Notes: generated from the letters alone by a model not told the origin. A stretch of 64,000 nucleotides of DNA from Skeletonema tropicum (GCA_037178625.1 CM074143.1:1-64000), one strand, 5' to 3'; counted from the first letter of the stretch, positions 34,782 to 46,096 are shown. A program made the numbers and translations.

Positions 34782-37383
34782 CTATGCACCACAAGCCAAA
34801 CATTGATCTTCGTTGACGGTACTGGAATGATTCTTTTGTTTTTGTGAGGTGTTCTCGGCCGGATTTTGATTAGCTTCTGCGAGCATCTCCTGGTCGACAG
34901 TGAACTGGATAGCATCAGCCTTGGGTCTGGTACGGAGATAGTACATACCAGTCTTTAGACCCTTCTTCCAAGCATAAAAGTGCATAGATGTCAGCTTTGA
35001 TGTGTTGGGTTTGCTGATGTGAACATTCATGCTTTGACTCTGACAAATGAAGGCACCACGGTCAGCGGCCATATCCAAAATTGCCCTCTGGGGGATTTCC
35101 CAGACAGTTTTGTAAACATCACGGATGCTCTTAGGGATTTGGGCAACATTTTGGACAGACCCACCATCCGCAATGATCTTATTACGGACCTTCTCCGTCC
35201 ACAGACCATTGGCAGTAAGTTCACAGAGGAGATGCTTGTTCACAATGGTAAACTCTCCAGCAAGGACACGACGGTTGTACATGTTAGAAGTGAATGGTTC
35301 GGTGCTCTCGTTATTTCCCATTATCTGAGCCGTTGATGCAGTAGGCATAGGAGCCACAAGGAGAGAGTTGCGCATTCCGTGTTCTGCAATCTTATCCTTA
35401 AGCCCCGACCAGTCCCAACGACTGCTTGGTTCCACACCCCACATATCGAATTGAAGAATTCCTTTGCTTGCAGGAGATTCCTTGTAAGTCTCATATGCAC
35501 CATCTGCCCGAGCAAGTTCCATGCTTGCCTCGCAAGCTCCAAAGTAGATTGTCTCGAAAATTTCCTTGTTCCTGTAGAGAGAGGATGTGCAAACTCATGA
35601 GAAATACTTCATCACGACATAATACAAACTGCTTTGTATCGATCACAGAAACTTACAGGCTGCGAGCCTCGGCAGACTCGAATGGAAGCTTCATCATTTG
35701 CAGAGCGTCGGCCAAACCCTGGACGCCAATACCAATGGGACGATGGCGCATGTTAGATCTCTTGGCCTCCTCAACGGGATAGAAATTGTTGTCAATGACA
35801 CGGTTCAGGTTCCTCGTCAAAACCTTGGAGATTTCTTTGAGCTTGTCCAAGTCGTAATCATAGTGACCCTCCTCGCCAAAGTGTCCAGCGGGAGTCACAA
35901 ACTTAGAAAGGCTGATACTTGCCAAGTTGCACACGGCAATTTCATCAGGTGCGGTGTACTCCACGATTTCAGTACACAAGTTGGAGCACTTGATGGTTCC
36001 AAGGTTTCGTTGGTTCGATTTCCTGTTGCAGTGGTCTTTGTAGAGCATGTAAGGAGTTCCAGTCTCTACCTGAGAGTCCAGGATAGCAAACCAAAGCTGT
36101 TGGGCCTTGATGGTCTTACGCCCCTTGCCCTCACGCTCGTACTTCTCGTAGAGGGCTTTGAATTCACCACCCCAGCAGTTTGCGAGGCCCTTGCACTCAT
36201 TGGGGCACATCAAGGTCCAGTCACCGTTGGTCTGAACACGCTCCATGAATAGGTCGGGAATCCAGAGGGCGTAGAAAAGGTCACGGGCACGCTCCATCTC
36301 GTTTCCGTGGTTCTTCCTCAAGTCAAGGAATGCAAAAATATCTGCATGCCATGGCTCAATGTAGGCAGCAATACTCCCCTTACGCTTTCCTCCTCCTTGA
36401 TCAACGTAGCGAGCAGTGTTGTTAAATACACGGAGCATTGGCACGATGCCATTGGATGTTCCGTTGGTACCCTGAATGTAACTACCGCTAGCTCTGATAT
36501 TGCTGACCGACATACCAATGCCACCAGCATGCTTTGAAATAATAGCACAATTCTTGAGTGTGTCGTATATACCTTCGATGGAATCGGCCTTCATACAAGT
36601 GAGAAAGCAAGAAGACATTTGTGGGTTTGGGGTCCCTGCATTGAAAAGGGTGGGTGTCGCGTGAATGAAGTATCCTTTGGAGAGGAGATCATATGTTTCT
36701 TTCACACGGTCAATGTCATCCATGTGGATGCCGACGGCAACACGCATGAGCATGTGCTGAGGACGCTCGGCAATCTTTCCATCAATTTTGAGTAGGTATG
36801 ATTTTTCGAGGGTCTTGAAGCCAAAGTAGTCAAATTCAAAGTCTCTGTCATGGATGATGCACCCGTCAAGTGTGTCTCTGTTGGCCATGATGACATTGTA
36901 GACTTCTTTGGAGATTAGAGGGGCAGTCTCTCCAGTTTTGGGGTGTTTGTATCCGCGGAAGGCGTGCATAACCTTTGAAAATGATTTCTCTGTCATTTTG
37001 TGCAAGTTGGACACCTCGATACGTGCGGCGAGGATGGCATAGTCGGGATGTTGAGTGGCAAAGGATGCAGCAGTTTGGGCTGCAAGTTCATCGAGCTCAG
37101 TGGTAGTGACACCTTGATAGACTCCCTGAATCACCTTTTGCGAGATGATGGCTTCGTTTACGAACTAGAATAGAGAACGAGAGAGTGAGAGAAGACGTAA
37201 GTAGCTGCGCAGCACGGTGTGTTGACGAATCAATCTTTCGAGTGTACCAACATTACAAGAGATGCAGACGGACGCTCTCATTCTCACCTTTTGATCGAGG
37301 CCATAGCATAGCTTCGAGATGCGGCTCTGGATCTTATCAAATTGGCAGCTTTGCTGTCTTCCGTCTCTCTTTCTGATAAACAT
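34782..37383 (-). CDS. Ribonucleoside-diphosphate reductase large subunit (R1), three exons
   Basis: Catalyses reduction of NDPs to dNDPs together with R2, the committed step of dNTP synthesis. Exons by splice sites and family conservation: 37383-37288 (MFIRKRDGR..., the ATP-cone), 37164-35657 and 35571-34782, joined through GTGAGA...CTAG and GTAAGT...ACAG. Together they give 797 residues, about the usual eukaryotic length. Visible features are the ATP-cone at 1-90, the specificity-site region, SSCFLTCM with the first redox Cys, NLCTEIVEY with the radical Cys, AVCNLASI with its partner, the PMPTAST phosphate-binding loop, and the C-terminal CLACGA thiol pair that re-reduces the active site. 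R2 lies 2.1 kb upstream on the other strand. A TTTCGCGAAA palindrome 96 bp above the ATG suggests cell-cycle control. Confidence 0.96.
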
Positions 37384-37478
37384 GATTGTGCTGTGCTGTG
37401 ATATAAAGGTTGTTCGCTGGTTCTGAGATGCAATGATAGTACAATACTGGACGTGATACATACAATTGTTGGATGCTA

Positions 37479-37488
37479 TTTCGCGAAA
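37479..37488. promoter_or_regulatory. E2F-like palindrome upstream of R1
   Basis: TTTCGCGAAA, a perfect 10-bp palindrome matching the TTTSGCGC-type E2F/DP site core, lies 96 bp upstream of the R1 ATG and 211 bp upstream of the divergent gene at 37699. E2F sites drive S-phase genes in plants and animals. Use in this organism is inferred. Confidence 0.5.
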
Positions 37489-37698
37489 GAAAAAAAAATC
37501 TGAAGTGAGATTTGACACCTGCTGACTGGTCCTCGTACAAAAACGAGAAAGTACATATCTTTCTTGATTATGTAGCTTACATACTTACCTTTCTGTCTGG
37601 GCCATGATTTTGACATTGCATCTCTGTCCCCGGATCCTTGGTCCTCACATAAAAAGAAACCCACATCAAAGTCATAATTAGCTGCCAAGAAACCAAGA

Positions 37699-39102
37699 AT
37701 GGACTCTCTCATGAGCATACGTGAACTCTCTCTGCAACTGGCCTCGTTTCTAACACCGACAGATGCGTTCAATCTTTTAGTGACCAAGCGCCTCTGGACT
37801 AACAGTTCAACAGTTGTGATGTCTGAAGAATCTACTCCAGCTGGTTTCATCAACGAATCACTCCTTCACTCTCTAATGTCGGTCATCAGGCAGCGGGAAG
37901 GATTCGAGCATCTCGCAGTGCCATTGATTGAAAGACTCAAATGTGTTGCACATATTTATGGCAGGGACCAACTTGTCATCGCCGGGTCCTTAATCGTTCA
38001 AGCGGTAACTAACAATGGCAGTTGTGCTCAAGGTGATGGTTTCGTTGCGAGCGACATCGACCTTTATACCACCGTCATGGCCCTTCCGTATACGAGACGT
38101 CATCTAGATTCACTTGGCTTTGTTTTCACTGGCATATCAACTTCTGATTACACGTTTATGGACCACAAGATTCATCATGTGGAGTCATATTCACTCCCGC
38201 CGGCTCACACACACATCAGAAGGATGCCCGTCAGAGATGCTGTGAGGAGAGGTTTCATTGCCTCAAGGCACGATTTCGTCGTCAATGCAAGAAGTCCATA
38301 TGTCATGCCATTGGACTTCTCATTTGCTCCAGGGAACCATCGCCTCAGAAAACAAATCGATCTTGTTGTAACCTCCTCGGCGACAGTCAAAGATACTCTT
38401 CACAAATTTGATATAATGCCTTGTATGTCGCACTTCAATGGGATCGATTTCTGCGTTCCAAACTTGCATCGAATCCTCAGAAAAGAAGCAATGCTGAGAT
38501 GTCCAAATTGGACGTTGCTTTTGAATAGATACATGCGTATGTATCTGAATGCTTTCTCCCTCCATGAACTGGAACAGATTTCATTCTTCAACCCGAATGA
38601 AGAGAAAGTTAAGTTCGCGGAGCTTGTTTTCAGCGATGTAAGGGAATGTGGTGGCGACCTCCCAAATCAAGATGGGATCTTCTCACCGATGTCCATTGAT
38701 GAGCCAGAACTTAGTGTGAAATACTGCATTATCCTTCACAATATGCTAGTCAAGATTTCGCAGCGTGTAGTAAAGTACAACAAGAGAGGATTCCATTTCA
38801 CCGATATCACTGTTGATGAGCTCAATCAAAAGCAGTATCGCGAGAAGGGATTCCATTTCACCGATACCGGTATCACTGTTGACGAGCTAAGTCAAAAGCA
38901 GAGTGCCCCATCGCCACCCAGATACAAAGACGAGCGCAGTCATGTATCGAAGCCGAAGCTGCAAGTCAATACCAGTGACACGGTGAAGAGGGTAAAGCTA
39001 TTGCACCGAAAGAACCTGCCTTCTCCCGCCCGTAGAGCAAAATTGAGGAATCTTGACCGAAATGGATTTGACACTTCGCCTTTCTATACCCTGTCCCTGT
39101 GA
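37699..39102 (+). CDS. F-box-like protein with a nucleotidyltransferase-like core
   Basis: 467 residues from ATG 37699. Residues ~7-35 (RELSLQLASFLTPTDAFNLL, then a K-R-x-W end) resemble an F-box, the Skp1-binding module of SCF ubiquitin ligases. Around residues 97-123 the pattern VIAGSLIVQAV followed by SDIDLYT resembles the G-S...D-x-D signature of the nucleotidyltransferase fold, but the family is not identified and activity is unproven. Near residues 370-400 a short segment is duplicated (GFHFTD...ITVDEL...QKQ). The C-terminus is basic. The gene shares a 315-bp divergent promoter region with R1. Confidence 0.6.
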   Translation: MDSLMSIRELSLQLASFLTPTDAFNLLVTKRLWTNSSTVVMSEESTPAGFINESLLHSLMSVIRQREGFEHLAVPLIERLKCVAHIYGRDQLVIAGSLIVQAVTNNGSCAQGDGFVASDIDLYTTVMALPYTRRHLDSLGFVFTGISTSDYTFMDHKIHHVESYSLPPAHTHIRRMPVRDAVRRGFIASRHDFVVNARSPYVMPLDFSFAPGNHRLRKQIDLVVTSSATVKDTLHKFDIMPCMSHFNGIDFCVPNLHRILRKEAMLRCPNWTLLLNRYMRMYLNAFSLHELEQISFFNPNEEKVKFAELVFSDVRECGGDLPNQDGIFSPMSIDEPELSVKYCIILHNMLVKISQRVVKYNKRGFHFTDITVDELNQKQYREKGFHFTDTGITVDELSQKQSAPSPPRYKDERSHVSKPKLQVNTSDTVKRVKLLHRKNLPSPARRAKLRNLDRNGFDTSPFYTLSL

Positions 39103-39511
39103 ATGAAAAGTGAACTGTACCTGACACTGACATCTCTGAGTTGTAACTTGTGCTGTTGTAGGATAAACTATTTTAGCTGATGTAATTTGAACATGATAAG
39201 GCAGCGTGCTCTAAGACTCAGCAGTGAAGATTATAGGCGTGAGAAAATTGAATTCTCAATCAGCCCCGCGCTGGGTAAACAAACGGCAGTATCAATGGAG
39301 GCACGGTCAATGGCCGCCTCGTTCGGGCAGGACTCTGGCTATATTAGCACTGCTAGAGAGGCGGGATGCAATCAAGCCATAAAAGCTGAGAAAAGAGAAA
39401 ATTACTAAATCTCTTTTTCTGCCCACAGGCAAAGGTCTGAGTATCTATCTTGGTGATACATACAACTTATATTTTTACTGCTAGAGCTGGACCACAATAA
39501 AATCCACGGCG

Positions 39512-40749
39512 ATGAAGTCGTTTTTGGAATGTTCGTTTGATAATGATAATGGCGGTGCAGATATCATAGCCGAGGTCGCAGACGAGGAGCCTTTACTAAG
39601 GGACAACCCACGCCGCTTTGTGTTGTTCCCCATCCAAGATAACGAGGTAGGTGGGACATGCAATTTGCCCAAATGTTACTTGCATACTCTGCCTCACCTC
39701 CCTCTGTATGTCTTCGTACTAGAGATATGGGTCATGTACAAAAAGGCACTAGCTTGTTTCTGGACTACCGAGGAAATTGACCTTTCCTCCGACCTCAAAG
39801 ATTGGGAAGGTCTAGCCGACAACGAACGTCATTTCGTCTCCCACGTCCTTGCCTTTTTTGCTGCCTCCGATGGTATTGTCAACGAGAACCTCTCCAGTAA
39901 CTTTGCTACTGAGGTGCAAAGCCCTGAGGCACGCTTCTTCTACGGATTTCAAATTGCGGTTGAAAATATTCATAGGTAACAAGATGAAAAAAATGTGTAG
40001 GCTTTTACATTGGCTCGTACATACACCATTGACACTCACCTGTTTCCTGGTTTCTGGTATATGTTTACATACATTATAATCTACACAACATTCAAAGCGA
40101 AACCTATTCGTTGTTAATTGACACATACATTAAGGACCAAAAGACCAAGTCTCGTATTCTCAATGCCATCGAGACCATTCCCTGTGTTCAAAAGAAGGCT
40201 CACTGGGCTCTCCGGTGGTGCGACTCCAACAACGCTTCCTTCGCCGAACGTATCATCGCCTTTGCAGCCGTGGAGGGTATCTTTTTCAGTGGCAGTTTCT
40301 GCGCCATCTTTTGGTTGAAGAAGCGTGGTCTCATGCCTGGCCTTTGTTTCTCCAATGAGCTTATCTCGCGTGATGAGGGTCTACATTGTGACTTTGCCTG
40401 CCTTCTTTACAGCAAGCTCGTGAACAAATTGCCTGTTATCCGTATTGACGAGATTATAACTAATGCTGTCCAGATCGAGAAGGAGTTTGTGGTGGAGGCC
40501 CTTCCTGTTTCCCTGATTGGTATGAACGGAGACCTCATGTGCCAGTACATTGAGTTCTGTGCTGATCGTTTGTTGGCTGCCCTTGGATGCCCCAAGCAAT
40601 ACGGAGCTGCCAATCCATTTGAATGGATGGAGATGATCAGTCTGCAGGGGAAAACTAACTTCTTCGAGAGGCGCGTTGGAGAGTATGCTAAGAGTGGTGT
40701 TGGTGTAGCCCAGGAGGATCAAGTGTTCAGCCTCGACGCAGACTTCTGA
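39512..40749 (+). CDS. Ribonucleoside-diphosphate reductase small subunit (R2), three exons
   Basis: Supplies the tyrosyl radical for R1. Exons 39512-39646, 39725-39975 and 40098-40749 give 345 residues, the usual class Ia length. Intron 1 (78 bp, GTAGGT...TAGAG) is a multiple of three and has no stop, so it can be read through. Intron 2 (122 bp, GTAACA...AAAG) splits the Ser codon in ENIH-S-ETYS, just before the radical Tyr. Diiron ligands and context are visible: [53 protein letters not shown]. The C-terminal FSLDADF is the R1-docking heptapeptide. R1 is close by, on the opposite strand. Confidence 0.96.
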
Positions 40750-41066
40750 ATTACTCCTATATCTCCCTAATATAGTGCGCTGTTCGATCATCACTGAATG
40801 CTGATTAGTAGTCTTTCTTTAGTTTATGTTGTTGTATACGATCTTGACATATTAGTCTCACGCTTATAGCATCAAATTTGAATATATCAATAGCACACAA
40901 GTTGGATCCTCAATCAGGCCGATGAAATAAGCCTCAGCAGTATAATATCCGACATCTCTTGCAACCATGACACCAAAACAGCACTTGACTGGAACCTGTG
41001 ATCGGACTTCAAATAGGTATTGTACTTGTTGCCACAAAAGAGAGGCCAAGCGACTTCCCTGATGCA

Positions 41067-41400
41067 TGGACTTAGGTTTGATGTAAGTCCCAAAAACTCA
41101 ATTTGAAAAAAGTTCATACCAATTCCGTCCAAGGTAGATTTGAAATTGAAGTTAATCGTGGACTCAGGTTTGATGGTACTGAGTCCCAAAAACTCAATTT
41201 GAAAAAAGTTCACACCACTTCCGCCCTGTACATCTTGTAAAAGGTAGCAGACCCCAGAATCAAAACAAAGGGTGAGAACCCTACCTTAGGACTACTATTG
41301 AATAATATGCTGCTTGCTTTGATTTGGGGTTGGCCGATCCGAGCTTGGCTCATAAATCCGATTTGCTTTGTTCTCAAAGAAGACATCATTGGCTGCATCG
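41067..41400 (+). repeat. Inverted dispersed repeat, right copy
   Basis: Plus-strand counterpart of 33087-33439, ending 39 bp before the MORN ATG. It keeps two of the ~100-bp subrepeats and has lost about 20 bp that hold the start codon in the left copy. The pair is inverted and brackets 7.6 kb with H3, R1, the F-box-like gene and R2. Confidence 0.9.
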
Positions 41401-41439
41401 TCATCAACATCTGTCGGTATTATTTCACTTAACTTCAAA

Positions 41440-41790
41440 ATGAAGATTCATTATTCTGGTGGACTATACAGCGGTTCTGTTCGTAAGACGAAGTTGCGCA
41501 ACAGCAGAGGAAAAGGAAAGGGCATGGCAAAGCACCGTTTCATTCCACACGGATGGGGCGTTTACGAGTTCAAGAGCGATGTAAAATACACGGGATTGTT
41601 CCGCGATGGATTCGAACACGGATGGGGCTGCCTAACTTGGTCGAATGGAGACTCGTACACGTGCTACTTCCGAAAAGGTAGACCTGAAGCATCCTCATTG
41701 AAGCTTGTCAGAGAAGCTAAAAAATTGAAGACACAAGTTTCGAAACTGACTGCCACTTTGATTGAATACCAAAACAAGCAAGACATCTGA
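41440..41790 (+). CDS. Small MORN-repeat protein
   Basis: 116 residues from ATG 41440. The frame is open further upstream to 41368 but has no earlier ATG. Two to three MORN-type motifs are visible: YSGGLYSGSV, HGWGVYEFKSDVKYTGLF and HGWGCLTWSNGDSYTCYF. MORN repeats bind phospholipid membranes or scaffold proteins, and here they stand alone. A short Leu/Lys coiled segment ends the protein. The upstream in-frame codons (SKKTSLAAS) are homologous to the N-terminus of the 229-residue protein at 33122, so the gene may have captured that gene's 5' region. Confidence 0.7.
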   Translation: MKIHYSGGLYSGSVRKTKLRNSRGKGKGMAKHRFIPHGWGVYEFKSDVKYTGLFRDGFEHGWGCLTWSNGDSYTCYFRKGRPEASSLKLVREAKKLKTQVSKLTATLIEYQNKQDI

Positions 41791-42046
41791 GAGAAGCTGC
41801 ACAAGCTAGAAGTAACTATGTATTAATGCCATTTACCTATCCAAAATGTGCCACATCTATGTAACACGAATAGAAGGCGATCAACAACACTAAATAGTTT
41901 AACCTACACAATATTTTGCAATGACTGCCACTTTGATTGAATACCAAAACAAGCAAGACATCTGAGAGAAGCTGCACAAGCTAGAAGTAACTATGTATTA
42001 ATGCCATTTACCTATCCAAAATGTGCCACATCTATGTAACACGAAT
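41748..42046 (+). repeat. Direct duplication of the MORN gene 3' end
   Basis: 41748-41871 and 41923-42046 are 124-bp copies that appear identical, 175 bp apart. The first covers the last codons, stop and 3' UTR; the second is a non-coding duplicate. A smaller fragment (ACAATATTTTGCAATG) recurs at about 41909 and 42171, pointing to a second duplication step. Confidence 0.93.
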
Positions 42047-42265
42047 GATATTATAAATTATATATATGTATATTTGGTGCTGGAGCCGTGGCCGTGGCAG
42101 TGTTGGTTGGACGGAATGCACCCCTGGCGTTAGTTGATCCGCGAGAGAGGGCGACACATGTTTAACCCGAACAATATTTTGCAATGGCTTTGATAGATGA
42201 CATGGGGAAAGACGCACGCAATAAATCCAACAATTTCACAGTGAGAGTTCTCTCTTCGTAATCTA

Positions 42266-42897
42266 TCACGGAGGTAAATCACTTTTGTCTCTTCTGCTGC
42301 TGGGTGCAGATGTCGATCCAAATCCACCAACACCACGTTGTGTCTCTGTCAATTCGTCAACCTGCACTGCATGAACCATTGAAATTCTTTCGAGGATTAA
42401 TTGGGCAATGCGATCTCCAATGTAAACATGAAAATCCTCATGACCGAAATTGAAGAGAACCACACCTACATTTCCTCGATCTGTTTAAAAAATATATGAA
42501 TATGAAATTTTGAGATGGGTTACAATGAAATAAGCGAGGCTGTTAATTTGTACTTCAATTTTAGCTTACAGTCAGCATCGACAACTCCAGCACCACAGCC
42601 GATCATTCTCTTAACAGCAACACCACTACATAATACACAACAGAACAAAACGCAGGAATTAATATGAATGCATGATAACATAGCACACAATATCGAGCAT
42701 TGTCGGACTTGCCTCCTTGGAGCGATACGGGCATAAGTTCCCTCTGGACAGGCAACACTCAAGTCAGTTTTAATAACTGCCATCCCCCCAGCAGGTACGA
42801 CTTTAGGCTCCGCTGCACATAAATCAAACCCAGCAGATTCGGGTGACCAGCGAGTTGGCATAGTGGCATTAGGACTGAGGAGTTTTACCAATAGCAT
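42266..42897 (-). CDS. dUTP diphosphatase (dUTPase), three exons incl. a GC-AG intron
   Basis: Hydrolyses dUTP to dUMP + PPi, keeping uracil out of DNA and feeding dTMP synthesis. Exons 42897-42713, 42625-42570 and 42480-42266 give 151 residues, the normal trimeric length. All five motifs are in order: [37 protein letters not shown] and RGVGGFGST. Intron 1 (42626-42712) begins GCAAGT, not GT, and ends GTAG; intron 2 (42481-42569) is GTAAGC...ACAG. The frame is open upstream of ATG 42897 to about 43120, where a TTTTTTATTAG acceptor-like sequence occurs, so an extra N-terminal exon, perhaps a targeting peptide, is possible. The LRR gene at 43248 diverges from the same region. Confidence 0.93.
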
Positions 42898-43247
42898 GAT
42901 GGGAGGTGTGGAAACAATGTAATAGAAGGCTGGAGATGTATCGCCATCTGCGGAAGTTAGATAGCTGAATAGGGTGGGGGCGGCTCTGGAGAGATAGACG
43001 AGATCTTCTTCATAGGACTGATCAAGCCAAACGAACGGTTCCCGGAAAAAAGGGTCCGTCCCCACCTCCTCTGTCCCGCGTCCGGTCGAGCTGCTGCGTA
43101 CTAATAAAAAAACACATGTAAAATGTGTGCTCAATGGCGACGAACATGGCTGTAGAACCCTTCGCCCCTACGATTAGATATCAACACTACCAACAAAAAC
43201 ATAGACATACGCTCTAGCCATTCACACCACATTACTAGTTAAGAGCA

Positions 43248-45444
43248 ATGTCTGGAAGAGATCGCTACGCCAACAGTGCACGGGGCCCTCCCCGCAGCGG
43301 AAACTACAACGATCGCGGTGGTCGTCCCAACCGGTCAGCTCCACCATCAGGACGCCGCGGAAGCGCCCACCGCTCCAACAACAATCATTACGATGACCAC
43401 AGCACCTCCTCCTCCTCGGCACCAATCGATCCCAACATGCCCGATTGGTGGAATGCCAAAAAGAAGGCAGAACGTCGTCAACGTGAGGAAGAGCGGCGTA
43501 TTTCGGCTCGTGAGGATATGGAACGGAATAAGATGGGGGTGTATGCTCCTGCACGTAATAATGGTAGTGGGCGTGGTGGGAATGGGAATGGTAATAATGA
43601 GTTGGGTGGGAGGGGAAATGCACGTGTAGTTGCAGTCGGGACAGAGGATGATCGATATTCTCGCAAGGCGAATGGTAGTGGAGGAGCAGGTGCACGTCAC
43701 GTGGATGACTTTGATGATCACAAGGGTGATACCGACAAACAGGCAGCCCTCCGTAGAAAAATGTTTTTAGATGGAGGAGCAGCAGCTGCTGCCGCGGGAG
43801 GGGATGAACGATTACGTAAAATTGCCACTGCCGAGGAAGAATTGGAGGGACGTAGTCTTATGGATTTAGTCGATCGGGGGACCTTGATGGTCGGTCTGTG
43901 TCTGATTATGATTGTGGTGGTTGCTGTAACTATTCCCGTGGCATTGATTAGTGAAGATGAACCGTACGTGGCCCCGCCTGTGCCGGATCCCCCGAGTATG
44001 AGTCCCACCATGGCTCGCCAGCAAGTGTATTGGGATATTTTCGACAGAGTGCAGCGAATTGCCGGTGGACCAGATGTGTTGAGTGATCCGAATACAGCAC
44101 AGAATCGAGCTTTGAATTGGATTGTATTTGAGGATGGGATGGAGTTAGGACCGGGGAAGGATCATTTGCATCAAAGGTTTGTATTGATGGTGATTTATTT
44201 TATTAGTGGGCCGTGGACTCCGGTGGAGGGACGGTTGGAGTGGGGTAGTCCAGTGCATGAATGTGAGTGGGAGGGGATTTTTTGTAAGGATGTGGAGGAG
44301 TTGGAGGCCGAGTTGGAGGGGAAGATTGCGGAATTGTTGGAGAGTGGGAGGGAGGATGGGGTGAAGATTGATGTGCCGCAACGTATTATTAATAGGTTGG
44401 AGTTGCGTCAACGATTGGTTAGTGGGGAGGTGCCGGGGGAATTTTCCTTGTTGTATTACTTGCAACATTTGGATTTGGAGAATAATCAATTGGTGGGTGC
44501 CCTTCCCTCCCCGTTGTACAAGTTGTTCAATTTGCAAACGCTGTTCTTGGAACAGAACCAATTGACCAATATTGATGCGATTGGGGAGTATCGCTATTTG
44601 GAGCACCTGTCGGTATCGAAGAATGCCTTTCAGGGACCTCTTCCAGAAAGTTTCAAGCAGCTCAAGTACCTCAAGACGTTGTACCTACACACCAATGCCT
44701 TTACGGGTCAGGTGTTTGATATCCTCAAGGACTTTAAGAAGTTGGAATTGCTTGATTTGGCCTTTAACAAGTTTGAGGGGACTCTTCCCCCGGAGTTGGG
44801 AGAGATGTCCAACTTGACGAGTGTCTTTTTGGGCCATAATGAATTCAGGGGAACCATCCCCGTCGAGATTGGACGGTGTCCCAACCTGAAGGAATTTCAA
44901 ATTGATGCCTCCCATCAGATTGGTGGTCCCATCCCCACTGAGCTTGGGAAGTTGAGTAATCTTGAATTCCTCAAGTTGGACACTTGTGCCTTTAATGGGA
45001 CGTTACCCGTGGAGTTGGCGGAATGTCAAAAGTTGTACTTTTTGGACGTGAACTCGAATGAACTCGGAGGCTTTATCCCCACTGAGTATGGGAGACTTGG
45101 TAATATGAAAACATTGGGATTAGCGAATAATGACTTTATCGGAAGTATTCCCAAGGAGCTCAGCCAGATGGCAACGCTGGGTAAGTTGATGCCTGCTGAT
45201 GTATGGGTGGTTTCTTTTTTTCTTGCAAACGTGTCATTCAAGCGTGATATACTAACACCCCGAGCTCTCTTCCTCTCTGTGAACCGCAGAAAAGGCATAC
45301 TTCCAAAACACCGACCTCTATGGTGACATGCCCCAAGAAATCTGCAACCTTCGTGCACGAGGCAATCAAACTGTACTCGAAGAACTCGTTGTTCCATGTG
45401 ATGTTGAGTGCCAGATCCCGGAATGTTGTACGAGGTGTTCGTAA
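43248..45444 (+). CDS. LRR transmembrane protein (receptor-like)
   Basis: Two exons, 43248-45180 and 45290-45444 (GTAAGT...CGCAG), giving about 695 residues. The N-terminal ~205 residues are disordered, Arg/Gly/Asn-rich and presumably cytoplasmic. One membrane segment follows at ~213-233 (GLCLIMIVVVAVTIPVALI). Then comes an LRRNT-like Cys pair (CEWEGIFC, ~345) and about ten plant-type LRRs at ~395-650 with the LxxLxLxxNxLxGxIP pattern. The second exon adds a Cys-rich tail (CDVECQIPECCTRC). The topology is type II, and no kinase domain is present. Proteins of this layout are common in diatoms; ligands are unknown. The start is the first ATG after the divergent dUTPase. Confidence 0.85.
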
Positions 45445-46001
45445 AGCAGGCGAATACAAGTGCAGTCCTTCAGATCTTATGGCGGACTGGTGCTTGATAA
45501 TTAGCATTGAAATGGGGGTTTCGTGCTTTGGGGATGAGTTGTAGTTTGAGAGGGGGTCGATGTAAATTAGTTTCAAAGGGTTGATTGAAAGAAAGACAGG
45601 GTGGGGGCATTATTATTTCTGTACAGTTTCATAAGTAGTTAAAGTTAATTCGATGGCGCGTATTGTGTGTCTCACAAAGGAGTTTTATTCTCTCGACCTT
45701 TTCGTTTTGTTTTGTGTAGCGAGGGGACAGATGCATGGACTTCTTATTGTGTTGTGTGTTGATCATAACCTCATCAGGGATGCAGCGTTGCCTGTGCTAC
45801 TCAAGGAAAGAAAGAGGTCACGTTGTACTGACGGTACGCAATGAAATCAACAGCTTATTCAGCAGATTAAATAATGATTAGCTACGATACACTAATGACA
45901 TGGGACAATAGAAAAGCACGTGGTTCCTCCCTCCGACACAACGATGGTGAGAGTGAAAAAATGATTAGAAAGAGGCAGCGCCGTGAGGCAGTATATTCAT
46001 A
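45445..46001. other. Intergenic, no gene seen
   Basis: Lies between the LRR gene and the H2B 3' element. Short ORFs (for example 45653-45844) have no recognisable content. Confidence 0.6.
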
Positions 46002-46042
46002 TTCTTTGGTTCAAAGGGCGGATTTTAGAAAATCCTGTAGTT
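46002..46042 (-). terminator. H2B 3' element with histone-type stem-loop
   Basis: The minus-strand 41-mer is identical to 47271-47311 on the plus strand. It contains GGATTTTCTAAAATCC (46020-46035), a 6-bp stem with a TCTA loop, starting 62 nt after the H2B stop. Size and position match the SLBP-bound histone mRNA stem-loop. Confidence 0.7.
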
Positions 46043-46096
46043 GTTATTATTGCAATACCGAAGCATGCAAAGCGCCATCGTCGACTACGAAGCAAC

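Noticed and set aside
39187..39408. 73-codon ORF between the F-box-like gene and R2
   Set aside because: Non-ATG start, no domain, probably promoter sequence of R2.
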